Assembly: GCA_944329255.1 (NCBI GenBank)
Contig: CALVIA010000049.1
Coordinates: 1-7,252 of the forward strand
Direction of reading: 5' to 3'
DNA from: an uncultured Bacilli bacterium
GTDB lineage: Bacteria > Bacillota_I > Bacilli_A > RF39 > UBA660
DNA: 7,252 nt
The position numbers were made by a program, and so were the translations under genes. A model generated the notes under the pieces. It was given only the letters and a program-made list of their open reading frames with translations. It did no database searches and was not told where the DNA came from. Every line of letters starts with the position of its first letter. Position 1 is the stretch's first letter. Of the stretch, positions 1 to 6,291 are shown in pieces.

Positions 1-95
1 TGTCCACCATTACTATAAGAAACGTCTGTTATATCATCTTCTTCTAAATACTTTTGTAATGGACCAAAATCAACATTATTAAACATATTATCCAT
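1..95 (-). CDS. CpaF/TadA-like pilus assembly ATPase, N-terminal fragment (runs off the window)
   Basis: Only the first 31 codons are present, read from the ATG at 95-93 to the left edge with no stop. The start reads MDNMFNNVDF and continues with GPLQKYLEEDDITDVSYSNG. The pattern 'gPL..yLe.ddITDV...' followed by a short turn resembles the N-terminal region of CpaF/TadA-type secretion ATPases (VirB11/GspE superfamily), where a 'pL..lL.D..vtdI.vNg' segment precedes the ATPase domain. These enzymes hydrolyse ATP at the inner face of the membrane to drive Tad/Flp pilus assembly. No Walker motif is visible, since it would lie outside the window. A likely ribosome binding site, AAGGTG, lies at 111-106, 10 bases before the ATG. 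The gene begins 21 bases after the CpaB-like gene, consistent with one operon, and that neighbour supports the call. The identity rests on a short segment and on context. Confidence 0.6.
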   Translation of the reverse strand, partial: MDNMFNNVDFGPLQKYLEEDDITDVSYSNGG

Positions 96-116
96 GATAT
101 ATCAACACCTTATTAA

Positions 117-941
117 TTATTGTTCATCACCTGGATTATATATAGGAGGTTGATCATCTTCACTAAATGAACCTGAGTTTAACTCTATAAAATTTTTAAG
201 AGCAGTATTTGCAATACTAACTGTACCAGGTTCTGCACTATAAGATTCTGTAGTTGGTACTGGAATTATTTCAGCAGCAATTTCCCTAATATTAGATAAA
301 TAAGTTGCTTTTCTTAACAATAAATGAATCTCTTCTGGAACAGCAAAAATAATCATTGCAGGTGTTCTATCTTCCTCAGTATTTTCAAATACATGTCTAC
401 CATTTTTATCTTTTACAGCTAAGATTTTTACATTCTCAATTAATTTTCCAACAGAAGGTTTTCCATCTTCATTTAACACTTTTACATAAATATCTATGTA
501 ATTATTTGGAAAAATTGAATTTCCATATGTAGTTGTATTTGAAACAGGTAAATTAAATGCAACATATCCATCTGGAATTGAAACAAATGCTGAATCAGGA
601 AGTTCTTCAGATGAAACAACAGTAGAATTATAAAATAAACTACCTTGTGGTATTAAAGTATTATAGTTTGACCATTTGCCTACAATGTACTTAATATCTC
701 TTATAGTATCCCTATTTATCATAGATGGTAAGACCTCTACATAATCAATCATATCTTCTGTGATTTTTGTTCTTGGCTGAATTGTTTGATTAGCAACAGG
801 AACTGTAACAGGATTAGTTGCTTGTTGAATTCTCCAATTATATCCAAGGTATAATATTGCAATAATTAAAATAGTACCTATAATAGTAACAGTATTTTTA
901 TTTTGCAAAAACTTTTTTAATTTAAAACTTAAATTTCCCAT
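117..941 (-). CDS. CpaB/RcpC-like SAF-domain protein of a Tad/Flp pilus system
   Basis: This is a 274-residue protein with one N-terminal membrane segment at about residues 17-34, after a short Lys-rich cytoplasmic tail, so most of it should lie outside the membrane. Residues 45-110 look like a SAF domain, beginning VTVPVANQTIQPRTKITEDM and containing the 'a...I..gt.It.dmi' and 'IPQGSLF' patterns seen in CpaB/RcpC proteins. A second beta-rich part with VAFNLPVSN and NYIDIYVKV (about 125-215) fits the RcpC/CpaB C-terminal domain. The last 25 residues are acidic and Pro-rich and are probably disordered. CpaB proteins are periplasmic or extracytoplasmic parts of the Tad/Flp pilus assembly machine. 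The ATG at 941-939 has a good AAGGAG site (955-950) 8 bases upstream and its own promoter. The CpaF-like fragment follows 21 bases downstream. The SAF assignment is fairly secure; the exact pilus role is inferred from family and neighbour. Confidence 0.75.
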   Translation of the reverse strand: MGNLSFKLKKFLQNKNTVTIIGTILIIAILYLGYNWRIQQATNPVTVPVANQTIQPRTKITEDMIDYVEVLPSMINRDTIRDIKYIVGKWSNYNTLIPQGSLFYNSTVVSSEELPDSAFVSIPDGYVAFNLPVSNTTTYGNSIFPNNYIDIYVKVLNEDGKPSVGKLIENVKILAVKDKNGRHVFENTEEDRTPAMIIFAVPEEIHLLLRKATYLSNIREIAAEIIPVPTTESYSAEPGTVSIANTALKNFIELNSGSFSEDDQPPIYNPGDEQ

Positions 942-976
942 TTTTATCTCTCCTTATTTTTCCTATTCTATTTAAT

Positions 977-1005
977 ATAATAACATGAAATTATCTCATA
1001 GTAAA
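977..1005 (-). promoter_or_regulatory. Sigma-A-type promoter of the CpaB-like operon
   Basis: Read on the minus strand, a -35-like TTTACT (1005-1000) and a -10-like TATTAT (982-977) are separated by exactly 17 bases, with a TG at the extended -10 position. The start of transcription would fall near 970, about 15 bases before the AAGGAG site of the CpaB-like gene. The region lies between the trmL terminator and the CpaB-like gene, where a new promoter is expected. The element is predicted by pattern only, in A+T-rich DNA where chance matches are common. Confidence 0.5.
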
Positions 1006-1043
1006 TACAAAAAATAAAAAAAGGTATATGTATGTTACCTTTT
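1004..1043 (-). terminator. Intrinsic terminator of the leuS-trmL unit
   Basis: On the minus strand an 8-bp perfect stem, AAAAGGTA (1043-1036) with TACCTTTT (1026-1019), closes a 9-base loop. A T-rich tract follows, seven T interrupted by one A and then six more T (to about 1007). It starts right after the trmL stop codon at 1045-1047, so it ends the leuS-trmL transcript and separates it from the CpaB-like operon. The stem has only two G-C pairs, which is usual for such an A+T-rich genome. Confidence 0.75.
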
Positions 1044-1044
1044 C

Positions 1045-1551
1045 TTATTTTAATAAATAATCTTCTCCTTTAAATGGCTCATATTGCAATAATCCATTAA
1101 AATTTTGTTGTCTTAAAACCTCATAAACAACAATTGCAACAGAATTAGAAACATTAAGAGCTCTTACATTACCAGTCATAGGAATTCTCATACAATGATA
1201 TAAATCATCTCTTAGAATTTGTTTAGGAATACCTGTACTTTCCTTTCCAAATATTAAATAAATGTTTTCATTTATATCGCTATAATCAAAAGAAGTATGA
1301 GGTTTATTACCATATCTTGTTAAAAAGTAATATTTACCATTATTTTTACTTTTAAAATCATCATAATTTTCGTAAATTTCATAATTTAATTTATCAATAT
1401 AATTAACACCACTTCTTTTTAAATGTTTATCATCTAATTTAAATCCAAATGGTTTTATCAAGTGAAGTTTACAATTAGTAGCAACACAAGTTCTCATTAT
1501 ATTACCAGTATTTTGTGGTATTTCAGGTTCATATAAAACTATATTAATCAT
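1045..1551 (-). CDS. trmL: tRNA (cytidine(34)-2'-O)-methyltransferase, TrmL
   Basis: This is a 168-residue SPOUT-class (knotted) methyltransferase, close to the usual 155-170 residues of TrmL. It transfers a methyl group from S-adenosylmethionine to the 2'-OH of wobble base 34 in tRNA-Leu isoacceptors. The three SPOUT motifs are visible: PEIPQNTGNIMRTC at residues 9-22, the IFGKESTGIP loop at 100-109, and the C-terminal knot segment MRIPMTGNVRALNVSNSVAI at 121-140, which binds the cofactor. The gene starts one base after the leuS stop, with no clear Shine-Dalgarno sequence just upstream, so translation is probably coupled to leuS. Pairing a tRNA-Leu modification enzyme with leucyl-tRNA synthetase behind one leucine-sensing leader makes functional sense. 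The intrinsic terminator begins directly after its stop codon. Confidence 0.93.
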   Translation of the reverse strand: MINIVLYEPEIPQNTGNIMRTCVATNCKLHLIKPFGFKLDDKHLKRSGVNYIDKLNYEIYENYDDFKSKNNGKYYFLTRYGNKPHTSFDYSDINENIYLIFGKESTGIPKQILRDDLYHCMRIPMTGNVRALNVSNSVAIVVYEVLRQQNFNGLLQYEPFKGEDYLLK

Positions 1552-1552
1552 T

Positions 1553-3949
1553 TTATTTTACAACTATATTAACCAATTTTTTAGGAACAACAATTATTTT
1601 TACAATATCTTTACCTGAAATATATTTCAAAACATTTTCACTATTAAGTGCAATTTCCTTCATATTATCGTCAGTTATATCAAAATTAACACAAACTTTA
1701 TCTCTTAACTTACCATTTACTTGAATAACCATTTCAAAAGTAGTATCTAAAGTTTTATTTTCATCAAAAGATGGCCATGATGAATATACTAACGAAGTAT
1801 TATTAAGTACCATTTCATTCAATTCCTCACAAATATGTGGTGCAAAAGGATATAATAATTTCAATAAAATTTCGTATTCCGAAGAAGTTATTTTATCAAC
1901 ATCATAATATAAATTAACTATTTTCATAAGTTCAGCTATTGCAGTATTAAATTTCATATTTTCAATATCATTTGATACCTTTTTTATGCACTTATTAATA
2001 GGTACTTCTAATTGTTTTGAAATATCTCCTCGAATAACCTTTTCTTTTAAATTATAAACCCTATCTAAGAATCTATTAACACCTTTTATTGCATCATCAT
2101 TCCATGGACATTCAACACCATAATCCCCCATAAATAATATATAACATCTCAAAGTATCAGCACCATATTCATCAATTATTTCAAGAGGATCAATAACATT
2201 CCCTTTAGATTTACTCATTTTTTCACCATCAGGTCCTAATACTAATCCCTGAGCAGTTCTTTTCATATATGGCTCGCTTGTAGGAACAAGATTTAAATCA
2301 TATAAAAATTTATACCAAAATCTAGAATAAATAAGGTGTCTTGTTACATGTTCCATTCCACCATTATACCAATCAACAGGCATAAAGTATTTTAATTTAT
2401 CGTAATTAGCAAATTCCTTATCATTTGATGGATCAATATATCTTAAGAAATACCATGAAGATCCTGCCCATTGAGGCATTGTATCTGTTTCTCTTTTTGC
2501 ACTACTACCACATTTTGGACATTTACAATTCACAAAAGAATCAATTTTAGCTAAAGGACTCTCTCCATCTGTTCCCGGTTCAAAATCAGTTACATCAGGC
2601 AATACTAATGGAAGTTCCTCATAAGGAACAGGAACAATACCACATTTATCACAATGTATTATTGGAATTGGTTCCCCCCAATATCTTTGTCTATTAAATG
2701 CCCAATCCTTCATTTTATATTGAACACCCTTTTCACCAATTTTGTTTTTAGTTAAAAAATCAATCATTTTTTCAATTGCATCTTTTTTATTATTAATTCC
2801 ATTTAAAAAATCAGAATTAATCATTACGCCATCAGCAGTATATGCAGAGTCACCATTACCACCTGAAATAACAGGTATAATATCAATATTAAATTTTTTT
2901 GCAAAATCATAATCTCTATCATCATGAGCAGGCACAGCCATGATTGCACCAGTACCATATCCCATCATAACATAATCTGATATATAAATAGGTATTTCCT
3001 TATTATTAACCGGATTTATAGCAGTTAACCCTACTATTCTAACACCTGTTTTATCCTTAACAAGTTGAACTCTTTCAAATTCAGTTTTTTTGCTTGCATA
3101 TTCCCTATATAATATTATATCATCCATATTTTTTATCCTATCCTTATACTTATCTATAATAGGATGTTCAGGAGCCACAACCATAAAAGTAACACCAAAT
3201 AATGTATCAGGCCTTGTTGTATATATTCTTAATAATTCATTTACTTCCTTTATATTAAAATTAACAAAAGCACCAGTACTCTTTCCAATCCAATTTTCTT
3301 GTTGTAATTTAATATTAGGTAAATAATCAACTTCCTTTAACCCATCTAACAATTTATCCGCATATTCAGTAATTCTTAAATACCAAACAACTTTTTCCTT
3401 CTGAATAATATCACTATGACAAATATCACATTTACCACCCTGACTATCTTCATTAGAAAGAACCACTTTACAACTAGGACAATAATTAACATAAGCTTTA
3501 TCTCTAAAAACAAGTCCTTTTTCGTACATTTTAAGAAAAATCCACTGAGTCCACTTATAATAATTAACATCTGTAGTATCAATACACCTACTCCAATCAA
3601 AAGAAAAACCCACTTTATTTAATTGAAGAGCAAACTTTTTTATATTATTATCAGTAACTATTCTAGGATGAGTATTAGTTTTTATAGCATAATTTTCTGT
3701 AGGAAGCCCAAAAGCATCATATCCAATAGGAAATAATACATTATACCCTTCCATTCTTCTTTTTCTTGCAATAACTTCAAGTCCTCCATATGCCTTAACA
3801 TGCCCCACATGCATACCAGCCCCACTAGGATAAGGAAATTCAACTAAACCATAAAATTTTTTCTTAGAAAAATCATCAGATGCTTTAAAACAATCATTAT
3901 CATTCCAAAATTTTTGCCATTTTTTTTCAATTTCTTTAAAATTATACAT
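1553..3949 (-). CDS. leuS: Leucyl-tRNA synthetase (class I)
   Basis: This 798-residue protein matches the bacterial LeuRS length and layout. It charges tRNA-Leu with leucine using ATP in the cytoplasm. The HIGH-type motif is HVGH at residues 47-50 and KMSKS is at 577-581. The editing (CP1) domain carries TTRPDT (244-249) and GYGTGAIMAVPAHDDRDYDF (330-349), whose Asp346 corresponds to the conserved editing-site aspartate. Two zinc-binding modules are present: C157/C160/C174/C177, and C433/C436 with C475/C477/C480. The tail (about 735-798) includes VIQVNGKLRDKV, typical of the C-terminal domain. The ATG at 3949-3947 is set by GGAGG at 3958-3954, 4 bases upstream. The gene is controlled by the leucine T-box leader and followed after one base by trmL. 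Nothing appears damaged. Confidence 0.98.
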   Translation of the reverse strand: MYNFKEIEKKWQKFWNDNDCFKASDDFSKKKFYGLVEFPYPSGAGMHVGHVKAYGGLEVIARKRRMEGYNVLFPIGYDAFGLPTENYAIKTNTHPRIVTDNNIKKFALQLNKVGFSFDWSRCIDTTDVNYYKWTQWIFLKMYEKGLVFRDKAYVNYCPSCKVVLSNEDSQGGKCDICHSDIIQKEKVVWYLRITEYADKLLDGLKEVDYLPNIKLQQENWIGKSTGAFVNFNIKEVNELLRIYTTRPDTLFGVTFMVVAPEHPIIDKYKDRIKNMDDIILYREYASKKTEFERVQLVKDKTGVRIVGLTAINPVNNKEIPIYISDYVMMGYGTGAIMAVPAHDDRDYDFAKKFNIDIIPVISGGNGDSAYTADGVMINSDFLNGINNKKDAIEKMIDFLTKNKIGEKGVQYKMKDWAFNRQRYWGEPIPIIHCDKCGIVPVPYEELPLVLPDVTDFEPGTDGESPLAKIDSFVNCKCPKCGSSAKRETDTMPQWAGSSWYFLRYIDPSNDKEFANYDKLKYFMPVDWYNGGMEHVTRHLIYSRFWYKFLYDLNLVPTSEPYMKRTAQGLVLGPDGEKMSKSKGNVIDPLEIIDEYGADTLRCYILFMGDYGVECPWNDDAIKGVNRFLDRVYNLKEKVIRGDISKQLEVPINKCIKKVSNDIENMKFNTAIAELMKIVNLYYDVDKITSSEYEILLKLLYPFAPHICEELNEMVLNNTSLVYSSWPSFDENKTLDTTFEMVIQVNGKLRDKVCVNFDITDDNMKEIALNSENVLKYISGKDIVKIIVVPKKLVNIVVK

Positions 3950-3959
3950 AAATCCTCCA

Positions 3960-4018
3960 ATAAAAAAATCTATAAATCTAAGGGTTCATAAGAACGGTAC
4001 CACCTTAGTTCATAGATT
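3960..4018 (-). terminator. T-box regulatory terminator before leuS
   Basis: On the minus strand AATCTAT (4018-4012) pairs with ATAGATT (3973-3967), and the inner CTAAGG (4008-4003) pairs with CCTTAG (3983-3978); a run of T follows (3968-3962). The left arm contains part of the T-box core, so terminator and antiterminator exclude each other, as expected of this class. The GGAGG ribosome site of leuS lies just after the T run and is reached only on read-through. Confidence 0.85.
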
Positions 4019-4155
4019 CTATGCACTTAATATTATAACGGAATACCCGATTTCACTCCAAGTCTAATTCATAAACTATTAATATTAGTTTCCACCAGCC
4101 ACTAACTCTCTATAAATAAATCATTTATTACTATCTCTTTTCAATGTGAAATAAT
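3960..4155 (-). promoter_or_regulatory. T-box leader (riboswitch) of leuS, leucine-specific, probable UUA specifier
   Basis: The leader RNA carries the standard T-box landmarks in order. Stem I has AGAGAGTT (4111-4104) and the distal GGTGGAAACTAA segment (4096-4085). The specifier region reads GAATTAGACTTGGAG (4070-4056), in which UUA (4067-4065) is the best candidate Leu codon. A small Stem III hairpin CGG-GTATT-CCG spans 4049-4039. The T-box/antiterminator core AAGGTGGTACCGTTC is at 4006-3992 (family consensus GGTGGNACCGCG). A competing terminator follows. In this family uncharged tRNA pairs with the specifier and with the core through its 3' end, favouring the antiterminator and letting leuS-trmL be transcribed when leucyl-tRNA is short. 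CUU just downstream is an alternative specifier; both code for Leu. Confidence 0.93.
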
Positions 4156-4161
4156 ACACCT

Positions 4162-4190
4162 ATTATACATTAAAGAAATAATGATTACAA
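4162..4190 (-). promoter_or_regulatory. Sigma-A-type promoter of the leuS T-box transcript
   Basis: Minus-strand -35 TTGTAA (4190-4185) and a perfect -10 TATAAT (4167-4162) are separated by 17 bases. Transcription should start near 4155, which fits the 5' end of the T-box leader. The -35 box begins only 22 bases after the stop codon of the reverse transcriptase gene. Confidence 0.8.
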
Positions 4191-4211
4191 TAAATTTATA
4201 TTAATTTATGT

Positions 4212-5267
4212 CTACTTATTATAAAAATTAATATATTTTTTTATATTATAAAAAACATTATAATTACTTATTGAAGAAAAATATTTATCAAATTTGTAAC
4301 AATTACTAACAAATCTAATTCTTTTCTTTATATTTCTATAAGTTTTATTTGACATATAACAAATAATTTTATCATTAATTACTTTAAATTTTCTACCTAA
4401 AAAATCAAACCCATTAACACTATCATATATTTTACATTTGTTTTTATTTAATTTTAACTTATATTTATTTTCTAAAATATATTCAATTTTATTAATGCAA
4501 TTAAATAAATATTTTTTATCATTATGAATAATTACATAATCATCCATATATCTAATCATATACTTAGATATATAATTTACTATATAATAATCAAGTTTAT
4601 AAAGATAAAAAATAGCTAAAAATTGACTAGTCATATTACCAATTGGTAATCCCTTATTATATTTATACAATGGAATACTATTTAATTCATAACATCTATT
4701 TTTATACTTTAATTCATTGTTTATTAAACTACTAATACTTTTATTAATATAATCGTAATTTGTACTATTAATTATAGTTGATATAATATTAAATTCATCA
4801 GCATTCATCTTATCTTTTATTAAATCCTTTAATACATTATGATCTATATTATAAAAATACTTACTTATATCTAATTTTAATATATAAAACTTACCATATT
4901 TTTTATTAATATTTAAATATTTTTTTAATAATTTAATCCCATAACTAGTACCCCTACCCTTTCTTGTAGCAATATTTCTAATATCAAGATACTTACTTAA
5001 TTTAGGTATTAATATATTTAATGTTACATAATGATTAATTATTTTATCACTTATATTTAAACTCATAACTACTCTATATTTAGGATATTTAATTAAAAAT
5101 ATATTATATTTTAAAATATTATAATTATCATTATTTACTAGTTCACATAAATTAGTTAAATTTATCATTTTAAATTTTTCAAACATATATAATTTTCTTT
5201 TATTTTTACAATTTTTATAAATATAATTATCATATATATTTAATAAATCATTATAATTAACTCTCAT
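4212..5267 (-). CDS. DGR reverse transcriptase
   Basis: This 351-residue protein copies the TR RNA into cDNA with errors at adenines. Motifs in order: the N-terminal RKGRGTSYGIKLL (102-114, the 'kgrGt' motif 2); motif A, KLDISKYFYNID (131-142), with catalytic Asp133; the motif before the palm strands, GLPIGNMTSQFLA (206-218), whose IGxxxSQ form is diagnostic of DGR RTs as opposed to retron and group II intron enzymes; the active site YMDD (240-243); and the primer-grip-like GFDFLGRKF (286-294). Length is normal for DGR RTs (about 300-400), with no maturase or endonuclease domain. Its ATG (5267-5265) overlaps the avd stop by 11 bases and has only a weak upstream GGTTG, so translational coupling with avd is likely. 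Asn, Lys, Ile and Tyr are very abundant, matching extreme A+T content. Confidence 0.96.
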   Translation of the reverse strand: MRVNYNDLLNIYDNYIYKNCKNKRKLYMFEKFKMINLTNLCELVNNDNYNILKYNIFLIKYPKYRVVMSLNISDKIINHYVTLNILIPKLSKYLDIRNIATRKGRGTSYGIKLLKKYLNINKKYGKFYILKLDISKYFYNIDHNVLKDLIKDKMNADEFNIISTIINSTNYDYINKSISSLINNELKYKNRCYELNSIPLYKYNKGLPIGNMTSQFLAIFYLYKLDYYIVNYISKYMIRYMDDYVIIHNDKKYLFNCINKIEYILENKYKLKLNKNKCKIYDSVNGFDFLGRKFKVINDKIICYMSNKTYRNIKKRIRFVSNCYKFDKYFSSISNYNVFYNIKKYINFYNK

Positions 5268-5586
5268 TTTTCAACCAACTATATACCATTTTACTTATAC
5301 AATCTAATTCTCTACATTTTTTCATACATACTTTTTCACTTATAATATTTAATTTATATAATCTTTCAAAATAAAAATCTAACATACTTAATTTACCTAT
5401 GATACTTATTTTAATGTTTTTATCTTTACTTAAATTAGCAATATAAATAAATTCTAATATATCATATAAATCGTTCATAATTCTATTTTTAACTAATAAT
5501 TCTTTTCTTGGTAAATTAATTAATAAATTTTCAATACTAAATATAAATTCCTTTATATATTTAACTACTAAAAATCTCTCATTCAT
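5257..5586 (-). CDS. avd: Avd-like DGR accessory protein (four-helix bundle)
   Basis: This is a small, basic, all-helical protein of 109 residues from the ATG at 5586-5584. Avd forms a pentamer that binds the RT and the TR RNA and is needed for mutagenic cDNA synthesis in the Bordetella phage system. The sequence follows the Avd/23S-intervening-like family pattern: a first helix VKYIKEFIFSIENLLINL, then RKELLVKNRIMNDLYDILEF, IYIANLSKD, a third helix ISIIGKLSMLDFYFERLYKL, and a final 'ISEKVCMKKCRELDCISKMVYSWLK' type helix ending with the conserved Trp-Lys. It lies directly upstream of RT, as is usual. A GTG at 5592-5590 would add two residues, but the ATG at 5586-5584 lies 5 bases after AGAAGG (5597-5592) and is preferred. 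The ATG overlaps the end of the upstream gene, whose TGA is at 5581-5579, so coupling is likely. Confidence 0.85.
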   Translation of the reverse strand: MNERFLVVKYIKEFIFSIENLLINLPRKELLVKNRIMNDLYDILEFIYIANLSKDKNIKISIIGKLSMLDFYFERLYKLNIISEKVCMKKCRELDCISKMVYSWLKNES

Positions 5587-5935
5587 ACACACCTTCTATA
5601 AAACTAATAATTTTATCAATATCTTTTTCATTTAATAATTCTAATTTATTAATTATACTATTAATTCTATAATCTAAACTATATTTCTTTTTACCCAAGT
5701 CTAAATACTTATTATAATTATTCTTTAATTTAAAATTAACATTAACATCTGAATTAATTATTTTATAATTAATTTTACATTCACTTAATTTATTTAATAC
5801 TTTATCTATACTTTTTATTGGAAAACCCACCTTATCTCCAACAATCTTATATTTAAATAAATAATAAAATATAATTGAATCATCACCAAATACAACATAA
5901 AACCCACCACTTTTTCTTAATACTATACTACTCAT
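5579..5935 (-). CDS. MutS-domain-I-like small protein (MSL1), DGR accessory
   Basis: This 118-residue protein has residues 9-62 resembling the N-terminal mismatch-recognition domain of MutS: a 'GGFYVVFGDDS' segment (10-20), then a 'VGFPIKSIDKVLNKLSECKINYKII' segment, corresponding to MutS 'GDFYELF.dDA' and 'aGiPyhavd.Yl.kLv..G..Vai'. MutS uses Phe and Glu of an F-x-E motif to read mismatches; here F12 and Y13 are kept but the Glu is Val14. No other MutS domain (clamp, ATPase) is present, and the C-terminal part (about 65-118) is Lys-rich and helical. MutS-like accessory genes have been reported beside some DGR RTs, but their role is not settled; acting on mismatched cDNA:VR heteroduplex is a guess. 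The ATG (5935-5933) follows a strong AAGGAG (5945-5940) by 4 bases. Its TGA overlaps the avd start by 8 bases. Confidence 0.75.
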   Translation of the reverse strand: MSSIVLRKSGGFYVVFGDDSIIFYYLFKYKIVGDKVGFPIKSIDKVLNKLSECKINYKIINSDVNVNFKLKNNYNKYLDLGKKKYSLDYRINSIINKLELLNEKDIDKIISFIEGVYE

Positions 5936-5958
5936 AATACTCCTTTATAATAAAATAA

Positions 5959-5994
5959 AAGCACTAGTAAAAACATAAGTCTTTACTAGCACTT
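5959..5994 (-). terminator. 16-bp hairpin with T-rich tail at the 3' end of the TR transcript region
   Basis: The minus-strand RNA reads AAGTGCTAGTAAAGAC, loop TTAT, then GTTTTTACTAGTGCTT. All 16 positions pair if three G-U wobbles are allowed. The plus-strand RNA would have three A-C mismatches at the same places, so the structure is specific to minus-strand RNA. A T-rich stretch (TTTTATTTTATT, about 5962-5951) follows, then the AAGGAG of the MSL1 gene. It looks like a terminator or attenuator that ends the TR RNA while letting some transcription pass to MSL1-avd-RT. It could instead be a protein-binding or RNA-end-protecting element. Confidence 0.75.
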
Positions 5995-6004
5995 ACATTA
6001 GATT

Positions 6005-6049
6005 TATAGGGCTTATAGATATTTGCACGTATGCCTTTTCGTCCCTATA
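6005..6049 (-). other. Stem-loop domain in the DGR spacer RNA
   Basis: On the minus strand TATAGGG (6049-6043) and CCCTATA (6011-6005) form a perfect 7-bp stem enclosing 31 bases. Inside, GCATACGTGC (6034-6025) can fold as GCA-UACG-UGC, a UNCG-class tetraloop when read as RNA. The three G-C pairs of the outer stem stand out in the A+T-rich surroundings. This is predicted structure only. Confidence 0.5.
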
Positions 6050-6146
6050 TTCAATTTAGAGATAACTCAAGGATAAACTTTGTTCTTAAATGTATTCATA
6101 TATAAGTAATTAAACCTATATATACTAACTATATAAGAGCTACTAA

Positions 6147-6161
6147 GGCCGGCCAAACCCC
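6147..6161 (-). other. IMH*-equivalent end of TR
   Basis: The last 15 bases of TR on the minus strand, GGGGTTTGGCCGGCC, are G+C-rich and adenine-free and identical to the end of VR. In DGRs this end corresponds to IMH*, the counterpart of the initiation-of-mutagenic-homing site. It ends in the 8-bp palindrome GGCCGGCC, a rare sequence for such A+T-rich DNA. Confidence 0.65.
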
Positions 6162-6246
6162 ATTAGCATTGTACGCATTGTTGTTGTTCGCATTCCCACT
6201 GCTGTTCACATTGAACACATTGTTGCTATTACCAGAGTTAGGCGAC
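6147..6246 (-). repeat. DGR template repeat (TR), 100 bp
   Basis: This is a non-coding copy of the VR at 6711-6810, at a constant offset of 564 bases and without gaps. Identity is 91 of 100. On the minus strand all nine differences are at TR adenines: VR has G at 6, C at 1 and T at 2 of them after complementing the plus-strand bases. TR has 30 minus-strand adenines. Read in the target frame, TR would encode 13 Asn codons, all AAC or AAT, which give up to 15 amino acids each without stop codons when the two adenines change. The ends are sharp: bases 6247 and 6146 no longer match the VR flanks. TR is about 48% G+C in a much more A+T-rich region. It lies 40 bases after the MSL2 stop codon. Confidence 0.97.
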
Positions 6247-6264
6247 TTAAATAAGTTTACCCTA

Positions 6265-6291
6265 AATAACTATATATTTAATTTAGTTATT
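6265..6291 (-). other. A+T-rich inverted repeat spanning the MSL2 stop, just before TR
   Basis: AATAACTA (minus strand 6291-6284) and TAGTTATT (6272-6265) form an 8-bp perfect stem with an 11-base loop. The MSL2 TAA stop (6289-6287) lies in the first arm. No T-tract follows, so a strong terminator is unlikely; it may shape the RNA 5' of TR. The stem is A+T-rich and could be chance. Confidence 0.35.

Larger units (their letters stand above)
5959..6246 (-). ncRNA. Predicted DGR template RNA: TR plus structured spacer
   Basis: The stretch from TR to the MSL1 start has no credible gene on either strand and is the expected location of the DGR template RNA. In the Bordetella phage DGR, TR with its downstream spacer RNA is what RT-Avd uses to prime cDNA synthesis. 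Here the order is TR (6246-6147), an A+T-rich linker (6146-6050), a 7-bp stem with an inner UACG-loop hairpin (6049-6005), and the 16-bp terminal hairpin (5994-5959). The spacer after TR is about 150 bases, close to the roughly 140 bases of the Bordetella spacer. The 5' end of the RNA is not defined; I did not find a convincing promoter in the A+T-rich DNA before TR. Confidence 0.65.

Noticed and set aside
3090..3622. Plus- and minus-strand open frames inside leuS (3090-3326, 3376-3600, 3416-3622)
   Set aside because: They lie wholly within the well-supported leuS coding region in other frames, with no start signals or family resemblance.
4140..4210. A CRISPR array or tRNA gene in the non-coding stretches
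   Set aside because: No regularly spaced repeats and no cloverleaf could be traced in any intergenic region; the stretch before leuS is fully explained by promoter and T-box.
4212..5267. Retron or group II intron reverse transcriptase
   Set aside because: There is no maturase or endonuclease domain and no intron RNA or msr/msd-like structure, while IGNMTSQ, Avd and a TR/VR pair with adenine-only changes identify a DGR.
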